Shown one piece after another: positions 7,851 to 15,677 of a stretch of 61,213 nucleotides of DNA. The stretch is from an uncultured Collinsella sp. (lineage in GTDB: Bacteria > Actinomycetota > Coriobacteriia > Coriobacteriales > Coriobacteriaceae). The stretch covers positions 1-61,213 of the forward strand of contig CABRIF010000002.1 in assembly GCA_902470925.1 (NCBI GenBank). Reading direction: 5' to 3'. The notes under the pieces are model-generated. The model ran no database searches and was not told the origin of the DNA. It worked only from the letters and a program-made list of their open reading frames with translations. Position 1 is the first letter of the stretch, and every line of letters begins with the position of its first letter. The translations under genes were made by a program, and so were the position numbers.

Positions 7851-8465
7851 ATGTCAGTTAAAGCGAAACGGAAAGAGGGCGGCAGCCTCAGCTCCAGGGA
7901 CCTCATAGCCCTCGGTGTCTTCTCCCTGCTGTTCATGGTGGTGAGCATGCTCGTCGTGGGAATCACCTCCATGAGCGTCGTGGCGTACTGCGGCTGCTGC
8001 GCCATCGCAGCGATACCCGCCGGGATCGTCTGGGTCTACATGCATGCGCGCGTGCCGCGCGCGGGAACCTCGCTGATCATGGCCCTCGTCTTCGCCGTGA
8101 TCGTATTCGTCGTCGGATCGGGATGGCCTGTGGCGCTCGGGCTTACCGTCGGCGGCGGCGTCTCCGAGCTGGTTCGCAAAGCGCTCGGGTACGGGAGGTT
8201 CGCAGGCGTCGCCGTGGGGTACGCGCTTTTCGAGACTTGCTGGGCAGCAGGCCTTTTCGTTCCCATGTTCGCCTCGCAGGACTACTACCGCGAGCTGATG
8301 GGGTCCAACAGCATCGACCCGGCCTATATGGAGGCCCTCTTGTCCACGGTGACCCCCGAGACGTTCGCGGTCATCGCGGTCGTGACCTTCATAGGCGGGA
8401 TCATCGGTTCGCTTGTCGGCCGAGCGGTGTTCAAGAAGCACCTCGAGCGCGCGGGAATCTCCTAG
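7851..8465 (+). CDS. Trep_Strep/MptD-family ECF transporter S component
   Basis: A 204-residue membrane protein starting at an ATG after GGAGGAAAGG. Hydrophobic segments lie at about residues 17-60, 66-90, 113-138 and 166-190, ending in the basic tail VFKKHLERAGIS. Proteins of this type are conserved in Treponema, Streptococcus and Coriobacteria, next to ECF T and A genes and often next to YbtP/YbtQ-like transporters. The S component sets substrate choice; a metal chelate is likely from the context but not shown. Confidence 0.75.
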   Translation: MSVKAKRKEGGSLSSRDLIALGVFSLLFMVVSMLVVGITSMSVVAYCGCCAIAAIPAGIVWVYMHARVPRAGTSLIMALVFAVIVFVVGSGWPVALGLTVGGGVSELVRKALGYGRFAGVAVGYALFETCWAAGLFVPMFASQDYYRELMGSNSIDPAYMEALLSTVTPETFAVIAVVTFIGGIIGSLVGRAVFKKHLERAGIS

Positions 8466-8503
8466 CGCCCTTTTTCAAAGCAACATGAGAGAAGAGGTAT
8501 TCG

Positions 8504-11500
8504 ATGAGCAAGGAAAGCAAAGGAAGGAAGCCGGGGGCCCTTTCCCGGTGCCTCCGGTTCGCAGGGAGAAGAAAGCCCCTCGTGTTCGCCTCCATGGCGC
8601 TGGCGGTCCTATCCGCGGCGGCGTCCTTCGTCCCATACGTGGCGATCTACTTCATGATCAGGGATGCGGTCGAGGTCTATCCGAACCTGGCCGCCGTCGA
8701 CGTTTCGGCGATGACGGGCTACGCGGGCTTGGCGGTGGCAGGCATAGTCGTTGACGTGGGGTGCTATCTTGCCGCGCTTCTGTGCTCCCACGCCGCAGCA
8801 TTCGACGCGCAGTACCGCACGAAGCTCGACATCGCCGCCCACCTCGGGCGAATCCCCCTCGGGCACGTCGCCAGGCTCGGCACGGGCAGGATCTCGAAGG
8901 TCATGGACGAGAGCGTCGGAGGGATCGAGCAGTTCATCGGCCACTCCATCCCGGACCTGGCGGCCACCGCCGCCGCGCCCGTCGTCTTGGTGGCGCTGCT
9001 CTTCGTCTTCGACTGGCGCTTCGGCGTCGCTACGTTGGCGGCGGTCGCCGTCGCATGCGTCGTGCAGTTCTCCGGCTACGCCGACAAGCGCGTCATGGCG
9101 AGCATGGGGCGCTACCAGGAAGTGAAGGAGCAAATGGGCAACGCCGCCGTGGAGTACGTTCGCGGCATGCGCGTCGTGAAGGCCTTCGGCCAGACGGCGC
9201 GCTCGTTCAGGCGGCTCGCGGACGCGATCAAGGACTACACGGGCCTCTCCCTCGACGTAACGCTCTTCTTCTGGAACTCCATGCCGGGCTTCACGGCCGT
9301 CCTCAACAACGCGTACCTGTTCGTCCTGCCCGTCGGCATACTTCTCGCCCCGGGCGCGCAGGACTGGCCGACGTTCGTGCTCTCGCTCGTCTTCTACCTC
9401 CTGTTCGTGCATTCGATATCGAGCGTCTTCACGAAGATCCTCTACGTGAGCGAGGACGGGATGCTCGCCCAAGCGAACATCGACCGCATCGACTCCGTGC
9501 TCGGCATCGGGGAGCTTCCCGTCCCGGAAGCGCCGAAGACCCCGAAGGACGCCTCGGTGTCCCTACGGAACGTGACCTTCTCCTACGAAGGCGACGCGGA
9601 GCCGGCCTTGCGCGACGTCTCGCTCGAGGTCCCCGCCGGCACAGCATGCGCGGTCGTCGGGCCGAGCGGATCCGGCAAATCCACCCTCGCGAACCTCGTC
9701 GCCCGCTTCTGGGACGTCGATTCGGGCCAGGTGCTCGTCGGCGGCGTCGATGTCCGCGAGATGAGCCAAGACGAGCTGATGGGCAATCTCAGCCTGGTGT
9801 TCCAGGATTCCCACCTGTTCCGCGAGAGCATCGCGGACAACATCAGGCGAGGTCGTCCGGGAGCGACCGACGACGAGGTGGTCGAAGCCGCGAAGGCTGC
9901 CCAGGCGGACGCGTTCATAAGCGGGCTTCCCCATGGCTACGCCACCGTGGTGGGCTCCGAGGGCGTCCACCTGTCCGGCGGCGAGAAGCAGCGGATAGCC
10001 ATCGCCAGGTCCATCATCTCGGACGCGCCCATCGTGGTGCTCGACGAGGCGACCGCGTTCTCCGACCCCGAGAACGAGCACTTGATCCAGAAGGCGTTCG
10101 AGAGGATCATGGCGGGCAAGACCGTGATCATGATCGCCCACCGGCTCTCCACCGTCGTCGGCGCCGACAAGATAGTCGTGCTCGATGGCGGCCGCAAGGT
10201 CGAGGAGGGCACCCACGAAGAGCTCCTCGCCGCATCGGGGGCGTATGCGAGGATGTGGGGCCAGTACACGGAGGCTCTCGATTGGGGGATCGAATCGGCA
10301 TCGACCGAAAGCAAGGGCGCAGCTCCCGAAGCATCAGCCGTTCATGCGGATCATGGCGGCTCTGTCGAGGAGCGCGGCCCTGCTGAGGCGTTCGGCGGGC
10401 AGTCAAGGGGCAGAGTTCCTTGGCTTCAGAGGGCGTTCAATCTAACCGACCAGGGCTATGCCGGCCTCAAGCGCTCCGCCCTTGCCTGCACTCTGAGCGA
10501 TCTGGCTCTCATGATCCCCTTCGTCTGCACGGTCGCCGCGTTCGCGGCTCTTGTGGGGACCCTTGCGGGCGAGCCCTTCGACGCGAACGCGCTCTGGGCG
10601 ATCTTCGCCGTGGGAATTGCGGGGGCGATTGTGGTCTTCATCGCCTCGAGAAACGACTACAAGAAAACATACGTGGCCGCCTACACCGAGTCCGAAAGCA
10701 TCCGCTTGCGCCTTGCCGACCATCTGAGGAAGCTGCCCATGAGCTTCTTCAACCGCCGGGACACGACCGACGTGGCCGATCGCATCATGGGAGACGTGAC
10801 GGCGCAGGAATCCATGCTGTCTTCGACGCTTCCGCAGCTCATCGCGGGAACCGTGTCGACCGCGGTCATCTGCGTGATGCTCGCCTTCTTCGATTGGAGG
10901 CTCGCCTGCTGCGCGATGGTCACGCTGCCGCTTTCGGCTGCGGTCATCGCCTTGAGCCGTCGCCGCGAGAAGCGTCTTTTCGAAAGGCAGAACCGCGTTC
11001 GCCTGGATGCGCTGGCCCGCGTGCAGGACTACCTCGAAGGCATCAAGGACATAAGGGCCTGCAGGGCGGTGGGCAAGGACTCCGCCGCCATGGAACAGGC
11101 GATGCTCGAGCTCAAGAGGGTGACGATGCGGGTCGAGCTCGCCGTCGACGTCTCCGTCTCCCTCGCGAGCGCCATCCTTCGCTCGGGAGTCGGGCTGACC
11201 GCCTGCGTCGGCGCGATGCTTCTCGCCTCCGGCGGCGTTGACTTCATGGTTCTGCTCATGTTCCTGCTCATCGTTTCGCGTGTGTACAGCCCCATTCTCG
11301 CCCTCGTGTCCCAGCTGCCCAACCTTCTCAACCTGTCGACCAAGACAGCCCGGATCAAGGCGGTCATGGACGAGCCTGAAGCAAAGGGCTCTGCCCCGGC
11401 GGATGTCTCCGGCCATAGCCTGTCTTTCCAAAACGTCCGGTTCGGGTACGGCGACGAGGAGGTCCTCCACGGCATCAGCTTCGACGCGCAGGAAGGAAAA

Positions 11501-12193
11501 GTCACCGCCCTTGTCGGGCCGAGCGGCTCGGGCAAGTCGACCTGCGCCCAGCTGGCGGCGAAATTCTGGGAGCCGAACAGCGGCAGGATCCTCTGCTCGG
11601 GCAAGGACATCGCCGGGTTCTCCGAGGAATCGTGGCTCGCGCACGTCTCCATAGTCTTCCAGGACGTGATCCTTTTCGACGACACGGTCGCGAACAACAT
11701 CCGGATCGGTCGCGAGGGAGCTTCTGACGAAGAGGTGGCCGAAGCTGCAAGGACAGCGCACTGCCTGGAGTTCATCGAGAAGCTTCCCCAGGGGTTCGAC
11801 ACGATGCTGGGCGAGAACGGCGCCTCTCTCTCGGGCGGGGAGCGTCAGCGCCTCTCCATTGCGAGGGCCCTTCTGAAAGACGCGCCCGTGGTGCTCCTCG
11901 ACGAGGCGACCGCCTCGCTCGACCCCGAGAACGAGACGCTTATCCAGAGAGCGGTCGGAACCCTGTGCGCAGGCAAAACGGTAGTCGTCATCGCCCATCG
12001 ACTGAGAACCGTCGCCAATGCGGATAAGATCGTCGTTCTCGACGACGGGCGCGTGGCGGAGGAGGGGAGCCACAAGACGCTGCTTGCCGAAGACGGACTG
12101 TACGCGAGGCTGTGGAGGCTCCAGCAGGAAAGCTCGTCGTGGACCGCCCCCGCCGGCTGGACCGATGCCGACAATGTTCTGACGGGCAGATAA
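8504..12193 (+). CDS. Single-chain ABC transporter, fused YbtP-YbtQ/IrtA-IrtB-like halves
   Basis: A 1229-residue protein holding two complete exporter-fold ABC half-transporters. Half 1: membrane domain to about residue 330, Walker A GPSGSGKST (about 386), LSGGEKQR (about 490), Walker B VVLDEATAFSDPE. Half 2: membrane domain from about 650, Walker A GPSGSGKST (about 1005), LSGGERQR (about 1109), VLLDEATASLDPE. A hydrophilic linker (about 590-645) rich in Ser, Ala and Glu joins them. Related siderophore importers such as YbtP/YbtQ are normally two proteins of about 600 residues. Note the ATAFSDPE in half 1, where ATASLDPE is normal. The frame is open throughout. Confidence 0.88.
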   Translation: MSKESKGRKPGALSRCLRFAGRRKPLVFASMALAVLSAAASFVPYVAIYFMIRDAVEVYPNLAAVDVSAMTGYAGLAVAGIVVDVGCYLAALLCSHAAAFDAQYRTKLDIAAHLGRIPLGHVARLGTGRISKVMDESVGGIEQFIGHSIPDLAATAAAPVVLVALLFVFDWRFGVATLAAVAVACVVQFSGYADKRVMASMGRYQEVKEQMGNAAVEYVRGMRVVKAFGQTARSFRRLADAIKDYTGLSLDVTLFFWNSMPGFTAVLNNAYLFVLPVGILLAPGAQDWPTFVLSLVFYLLFVHSISSVFTKILYVSEDGMLAQANIDRIDSVLGIGELPVPEAPKTPKDASVSLRNVTFSYEGDAEPALRDVSLEVPAGTACAVVGPSGSGKSTLANLVARFWDVDSGQVLVGGVDVREMSQDELMGNLSLVFQDSHLFRESIADNIRRGRPGATDDEVVEAAKAAQADAFISGLPHGYATVVGSEGVHLSGGEKQRIAIARSIISDAPIVVLDEATAFSDPENEHLIQKAFERIMAGKTVIMIAHRLSTVVGADKIVVLDGGRKVEEGTHEELLAASGAYARMWGQYTEALDWGIESASTESKGAAPEASAVHADHGGSVEERGPAEAFGGQSRGRVPWLQRAFNLTDQGYAGLKRSALACTLSDLALMIPFVCTVAAFAALVGTLAGEPFDANALWAIFAVGIAGAIVVFIASRNDYKKTYVAAYTESESIRLRLADHLRKLPMSFFNRRDTTDVADRIMGDVTAQESMLSSTLPQLIAGTVSTAVICVMLAFFDWRLACCAMVTLPLSAAVIALSRRREKRLFERQNRVRLDALARVQDYLEGIKDIRACRAVGKDSAAMEQAMLELKRVTMRVELAVDVSVSLASAILRSGVGLTACVGAMLLASGGVDFMVLLMFLLIVSRVYSPILALVSQLPNLLNLSTKTARIKAVMDEPEAKGSAPADVSGHSLSFQNVRFGYGDEEVLHGISFDAQEGKVTALVGPSGSGKSTCAQLAAKFWEPNSGRILCSGKDIAGFSEESWLAHVSIVFQDVILFDDTVANNIRIGREGASDEEVAEAARTAHCLEFIEKLPQGFDTMLGENGASLSGGERQRLSIARALLKDAPVVLLDEATASLDPENETLIQRAVGTLCAGKTVVVIAHRLRTVANADKIVVLDDGRVAEEGSHKTLLAEDGLYARLWRLQQESSSWTAPAGWTDADNVLTGR

Positions 12194-12549
12194 GCAGACG
12201 CGAATCATCTGAGGATTACCTCGAGGCAATCCTCGCCATCCGCACCGAGCGCGGGCGCTGCCGCAACGTCGACCTCGCGGAGCATATGGGTGTCACCAAG
12301 TCGGGCGTCACCAAGGCGCTCTCGGACCTCGGCGCTGCCGGCCTCGTCCGCATGTTCGGCCACGACGTGCGCCTTACAGATGAGGGCGAGCGCGGCGCGT
12401 CGGCGACGCTCGAACGTCATCGCTTCTTCGAGCGGCTGCCCGTCGAGTCAGGCGTGGACGTCGAGACCGCCTCGGCGGAGGCCTGCCGCATAGAGCACTG
12501 CCTGTCAGAGGACTCCTACAGACGTTTCACGGCTTATCTCGGGAGATAG
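12139..12549 (+). CDS. DtxR/MntR-family metal-dependent repressor
   Basis: The winged helix-turn-helix (SSEDYLEAILAI, then RNVDLAEHMGVTKSGVTKAL and VRLTDEGE) and the following metal-binding/dimer part (HRFFERLP, ACRIEHCLSEDSYRRF) match the DtxR/MntR family. It is a short form without the SH3-like domain. The GTG at 12139 follows AGGAAAG and overlaps the ABC gene by 55 nt; another GTG lies at 12112. As the last gene of the operon it probably reports cytoplasmic iron or manganese and represses uptake. The E(I/A)CRIEH segment holds typical metal ligands. Confidence 0.85.
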   Translation: MDRPRRLDRCRQCSDGQISRRESSEDYLEAILAIRTERGRCRNVDLAEHMGVTKSGVTKALSDLGAAGLVRMFGHDVRLTDEGERGASATLERHRFFERLPVESGVDVETASAEACRIEHCLSEDSYRRFTAYLGR

Positions 12550-12572
12550 ACGAGCTGCCGCTCGTCTATCTC
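12543..12572 (+). terminator. Terminator hairpin of the metal-uptake operon
   Basis: A perfect 13-bp stem (GAGATAGACGAGC and its complement) with a 4-nt TGCC loop overlaps the stop codon of the DtxR-like gene. The run after it (CTTGTCG) is only weakly T-rich. Confidence 0.65.
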
Positions 12573-12797
12573 CTTGTCGCACAATCACCTCCTTCAATAG
12601 GCCGTGCCCCAACGGATGGGTACCATTTACCCGGGTGCACCTGGGGCAACGGGCCGGCAGGCCCGCGAAAGGTCGCTCGCAGAACACGCAACAGCAAACA
12701 CGACAGAAGAGGCGAACGACAGATGCCGGACCCCGGACGACAGCACCGCGGAAGACAAGCATTCCGACCACAACCGAACAATTCCAGCTACTAGGCA

Positions 12798-12825
12798 GGC
12801 GCCCGCATGGGCGCCTTTTGCTTTT
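12798..12825 (+). terminator. Rho-independent terminator upstream of the backbone operon
   Basis: GGCGCCC-GCAT-GGGCGCC followed by TTTTGCTTTT. It separates the cargo from the backbone, or acts as an attenuator for the genes behind it. Confidence 0.75.
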
Positions 12826-12874
12826 CAGGGACTTAGCCGCGAGCTAAGGCACACGGCCTATGGCCGTTTCGTGA

Positions 12875-12904
12875 AGGCCCGACCAGCTCGACCCACCTCG
12901 ACCC
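12875..12904 (+). repeat. Three tandem 10-bp repeats (CTCGACCC type)
   Basis: AGGCCCGACC, AGCTCGACCC and ACCTCGACCC follow each other with exact 10-bp spacing, upstream of a likely promoter. Similar pairs occur at 14914-14933 and 3308-3327. Confidence 0.55.
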
Positions 12905-13015
12905 GTCTCCGCTCCCGTCAGGCGCGCAAATCGCCATAAGGCGGTTCAATCGTCCGCAGACGAAAACGCACACGGGACCGCGCAGACGCATGGCGCGGAA
13001 AGATTGGAGGCAGCC

Positions 13016-13234
13016 ATGGCGAACATGACGAAATGCGCCGCGCCCGAGGGCAACCGGAGCCGCGACGAGTGGATGACGGTAATCGAGATGCAGGAGTACA
13101 TGGGGGCGAGCCGGAGCAAGGCGTACGACCTCATCTGGTCGGGAGAGATCGACTCGTACAGGCTCGGAAGGAAGCTCCTGGTTTCGAGGGCGTCAGTGGA
13201 CGCCTACATCGAGTCGAGGAGCGGGAGGAGATGA
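13016..13234 (+). CDS. Small HTH (excisionase-type) DNA-binding protein
   Basis: A 72-residue protein whose ATG follows GGAGG by 5 nt. The MTVIEMQEYMGASRSKAYDLIWSGEIDSYRLGRKLLVSRASVDAYI region is a complete HTH_17/MerR-like excisionase fold (about residues 20-65). It is first in the replication and transfer operon and far from the integrase, so it is more likely a regulator than the functional excisionase, which is better assigned at 37520-37723. Confidence 0.75.
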   Translation: MANMTKCAAPEGNRSRDEWMTVIEMQEYMGASRSKAYDLIWSGEIDSYRLGRKLLVSRASVDAYIESRSGRR

Positions 13235-13312
13235 CGGCGGCAACCGCCCCGGGAGCCGCCCGCGGCCGGGCATGCGAGAAAGCCTCGAGACGAAAGGAGC
13301 TCGAGGACGACC

Positions 13313-13561
13313 ATGACCAAGAGCATTAGCAGGAGCCAGGCGAGGCTCATCGCATCGACCAACGCGATATTCGGCGCCGACGAGGCGTGCGCGATGCTGC
13401 GCATCAGCCGCGACGCCATGTACCGGCTCGCCAAGGACCCCGACGACCCGTTCCCGATCCGCTACATCGGCGGCAAGACGCGCGACGGCATCGTGCTGCA
13501 CGACAAGCTCGTCGCCTGGGTCGAGCGCAACAGCGTCGTCGGCTCGCCCAGAAGGGGCTAG
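13313..13561 (+). CDS. Small HTH DNA-binding protein
   Basis: An 82-residue protein with an excisionase-like winged HTH: GADEACAMLRISRDAMYRLAKDP (about 22-44), then PIRYIGGKTRDGIVLHDKLVAWV. It lies 78 bp after the first HTH gene and 5 bp before the initiator-like gene. The two HTH proteins are not close relatives beyond the fold. Likely a regulator or replication accessory of the ICE. Confidence 0.65.
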   Translation: MTKSISRSQARLIASTNAIFGADEACAMLRISRDAMYRLAKDPDDPFPIRYIGGKTRDGIVLHDKLVAWVERNSVVGSPRRG

Positions 13562-13566
13562 CGCCG

Positions 13567-14082
13567 GTGGCGGCCACAGGCCCGAGGGGGCGCGACGGCC
13601 CCTCCCCGCGCGAGTTCACGGCGGTACGGCACTTCATGATGGCGGACCTGGGCCTCTCCGGCCTTCCCCTGCTCGTCTACGCGCGCATCTTCGGCTTCTG
13701 CGATGCCGGGTGCGGCTACTTCGAGAGCAAGGGCAACTTGGCCCGCTTCCTCAACGTGCAGGAGCGCAGCGCCCACCGCGCCATCCGCGACCTGCTCGAC
13801 CGGGGCCTCATCGAGGAGTGCGGCGTGCACTCCCCGGCGCGTGGGCACGCCACCAAACGGTACCGCATCGTGCGCGAGAGGCTGCCGCCCGGAGCGCTGG
13901 CAACCCCTGACGGTTCGTCAGGGTTCCCGGCGCGAAAGGGTGACGAAATGTCAGGGTTCGCCGAGAACAAGGGTGACGAACCGTCAGGGTTGGCAGCCCG
14001 AACCCCTGACGAGATGACAGGGAAACCCCTGACGATATGCCACCCAATAAGCAAAAGGGACAACAAGGACTTCAGAAGATAA
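13567..14082 (+). CDS. Replication-initiator-like HTH protein with internal repeats
   Basis: The GTG at 13567 after GAAGGGG gives 171 residues. The N-terminal winged helix (REFTAVRHFMMADLGLSGLPLLVYARIFGF, then NLARFLNVQERSAHRAIRDLLDRGLIE) resembles the initiator/DnaD-like domain of RepA_N-type proteins. The last 60 residues are 11-residue repeats around DE(M/P)SG, encoded by the iteron-like array at 13902-14045. A DnaC-like loader follows, as in plasmid and ICE replication modules. Function is inferred from fold and neighbours only. Confidence 0.6.
   Translation: MAATGPRGRDGPSPREFTAVRHFMMADLGLSGLPLLVYARIFGFCDAGCGYFESKGNLARFLNVQERSAHRAIRDLLDRGLIEECGVHSPARGHATKRYRIVRERLPPGALATPDGSSGFPARKGDEMSGFAENKGDEPSGLAARTPDEMTGKPLTICHPISKRDNKDFRR
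13902..14045 (+). repeat. Iteron-like array inside the initiator gene
   Basis: Five units of CCTGACGNNNYGTCAGGG type have their TGACG at 13908, 13941, 13974, 14007 and 14030, so the steps are 33, 33, 33 and 23 bp. Unit 1 is a perfect palindrome (CCCTGACG-GTT-CGTCAGGG). The last step is not a multiple of three, so the last unit is read in another frame, which points to DNA-level rather than protein-level conservation. An A-rich stretch (14041-14090) follows and could be an unwinding region. Confidence 0.65.
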
Positions 14083-14096
14083 GGAAGGGGCGCCCA

Positions 14097-14885
14097 ATGG
14101 ACCGAGCGGGACTCATCACCCTGGAGCAGGCCCGGGCGGCCGGGCTCTCCTTCGACGAGCCGGAGCCGAGGGCGTGCCCGCACTGCGGCGCCGCCCTCGA
14201 TCCGCTCGGCGCGGCGCTGGCGGGCAGGGTCGCCTGGGTCTCCGCCGCCCCCTGCCCGTGCGAGGGCGCAGCCAGCGAGCGGGCGGCCGAGGCGCGAAGG
14301 CGCGCGGCCCTCGCCGCCAAGGAGGAGGCGGCCCGCCGGGAGAAGGCTCTCGCGCGCGCGGGCATCCCCAGGCGCTACTGGGCCGCCGAGGCCGACCGCC
14401 CCGAGTTCGCCGAGTACATCGCCTCGTTCGCGGGCAACGGGGGCGCCGGGCTCTACATACACGGGGGCGTCGGCGCCGGCAAGACGCACGCCGCCTCCGC
14501 CATGGCCAGGCTGTTCGCCGAGGCCGGCTACGACGTCGCCTTCACGACGGCCAAGGGCATGCTCGAGCGCGTGAAGGCCACGTTCGACGAGGGCGGCACC
14601 GAGGCCGCCGTCGCGCGGTACGCCAAGTGCGACGTCCTCGTGCTCGACGACCTCGGCAAGGAGGACGCGACCGAGTGGTCCGTCGGCACCGTGTTCAGCG
14701 TGCTCGACGCGCGCTACGAGGACATGCGCCCGACCATCGTCACGTCGAACTACGCGCCCGGAGCGCTGGCGGACAGGCTCGCGAGGCGCGGCGAGCGCGT
14801 CACGGCAGAGGCCATCGCGAGCAGGATCTCCCAGACCTGCAGGCCCGTCTGCCTGGGCGGAAGGGACAGGCGCCGGCGCGGCTGA
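14097..14885 (+). CDS. DnaC-like helicase-loader ATPase
   Basis: A 262-residue protein starting at ATG 14097 after AAGGAAGGGG. The N-terminal part has a CPHCG...CPC zinc-binding-like cluster (about residues 23-58), as in DnaC/DnaI relatives. The AAA+ core has Walker A IHGGVGAGKTH (about 121-131), Walker B VLVLDDLGKE and sensor 1 IVTSNY. It should load the replicative helicase at the ICE origin. It is directly downstream of the initiator-like gene. Confidence 0.82.
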   Translation: MDRAGLITLEQARAAGLSFDEPEPRACPHCGAALDPLGAALAGRVAWVSAAPCPCEGAASERAAEARRRAALAAKEEAARREKALARAGIPRRYWAAEADRPEFAEYIASFAGNGGAGLYIHGGVGAGKTHAASAMARLFAEAGYDVAFTTAKGMLERVKATFDEGGTEAAVARYAKCDVLVLDDLGKEDATEWSVGTVFSVLDARYEDMRPTIVTSNYAPGALADRLARRGERVTAEAIASRISQTCRPVCLGGRDRRRRG

Positions 14886-15086
14886 CCTGTGCGCTTCCCG
14901 TGGAGGCGCGGACGGCTCGACCCAGCTCGACCCATCGCGGGCGGCCCCGGTCGCCGCCGCAATCGAAATCGCTATACACGTCTTGGGCGGCGCCGACGCG
15001 CCAGCACGCACGCCTGCTCCGACTCGCACCGTGCCCCCATCGCGAGGACGCCGCCCGCCAAGCAACAAACGAAAGGCGGAGGGCCC
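14886..15086 (+). promoter_or_regulatory. Intergenic promoter region with tandem repeats
   Basis: GGCTCGACCC and AGCTCGACCC (14914-14933) repeat with 10-bp spacing. AAATCGCTATACA (14966-14978) gives a -10-like TATACA, and resembles AAATCGCCATAAG at 12928-12940 downstream of the other repeat set. This is likely the promoter of the transfer operon starting at 15087. Confidence 0.45.
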
Positions 15087-15620
15087 ATGGACGGCTTCGA
15101 GAGGATATGCGGCCGCGAGCACGAAGAGCTCGTGGAGAAGTGCCAGGAGAACGGCTGGCTCAAGGTCGGCGGCTTCGACTGGCAGGACGACCCGTTCCTC
15201 GAGGAGTACCCCTACGAGTTCTCCCGCACGGACAGCGTCGACAGGCTCCGCGAGGCGCTGGGCTCGGGCAACTGGGCCATACGCCAGGGGTTCTGCTACC
15301 GCGACCTCGCGTTCATCCAGCAGGTGAACGGCGGCGACGAGTGGTGGACGCTCAAGCACGACGGCGACGCGTGGACCGGCTTCGAGAGCTGGAGCTTCGG
15401 CGCCATCGCCCAGGAGCCCGAGCGGTTCGAGCGCGCCATGCGCGACATGTGCGAGGCGACGCCGGAGCAGTGCCGCAGCGGCGAGTGGGCCCATCTGCGC
15501 GAGAAGGCTCCCGAGCCGCTGGCGCAGCGCGCCGCGTCCGCCCGCGAGGCGAGCCGCGCGCACGCCGGGCAGGAAGCCCGCGCCCCAATGGCGCGCGAGA
15601 GGGCCGTCGGGGCCGAATAG
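15087..15620 (+). CDS. Conserved-type ICE protein of unknown function with AREASRAH tail
   Basis: A 177-residue protein (ATG 15087 after CGGAGGG) that I do not recognise. The body (about 1-135) is acidic and rich in Trp, Phe and Tyr (WLKVGGFDWQDDPF, NWAIRQGFCYRDLAFIQQVNGGDEWW, WTGFESWSFG). The last 40 residues are an Ala/Arg tail with EPLAQRAASAREASRAH, closely like the tails of the proteins at 15678-16229 and 24674-25132. It is the first gene of the transfer operon. Confidence 0.7.
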   Translation: MDGFERICGREHEELVEKCQENGWLKVGGFDWQDDPFLEEYPYEFSRTDSVDRLREALGSGNWAIRQGFCYRDLAFIQQVNGGDEWWTLKHDGDAWTGFESWSFGAIAQEPERFERAMRDMCEATPEQCRSGEWAHLREKAPEPLAQRAASAREASRAHAGQEARAPMARERAVGAE

Positions 15621-15677
15621 GGACGACCGGGGCGCGAAGGCGCCCCTTTTTCATCTCGACTGGAAGGGAGGCGCCAG

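Larger units (their letters stand above)
12573..13015 (+). promoter_or_regulatory. Leader region of the first ICE backbone operon
   Basis: No gene is seen. The stretch contains imperfect inverted repeats around 12607-12650, a rho-independent terminator (12798-12825), three tandem 10-bp repeats (12875-12904) and a CATAAG -10-like word at 12935. The part 12790-12930 has a diverged copy in front of yjdF (3245-3360). GC content and word use change here from the cargo to the transfer backbone. Confidence 0.5.

Noticed and set aside
10442..12229. 595-codon minus-strand frame opposite the second half of the ABC transporter
   Set aside because: Antisense shadow; the sense strand has Walker and signature motifs.
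13016..13234. The functional excisionase of the ICE
   Set aside because: The fold fits, but it is 24 kb from int; the HTH gene at 37520-37723, one base from int, is the better candidate.
13902..14045. CRISPR array
   Set aside because: The repeats are short, partly palindromic, lie inside a reading frame and have no unique spacers of fixed length or cas genes nearby.
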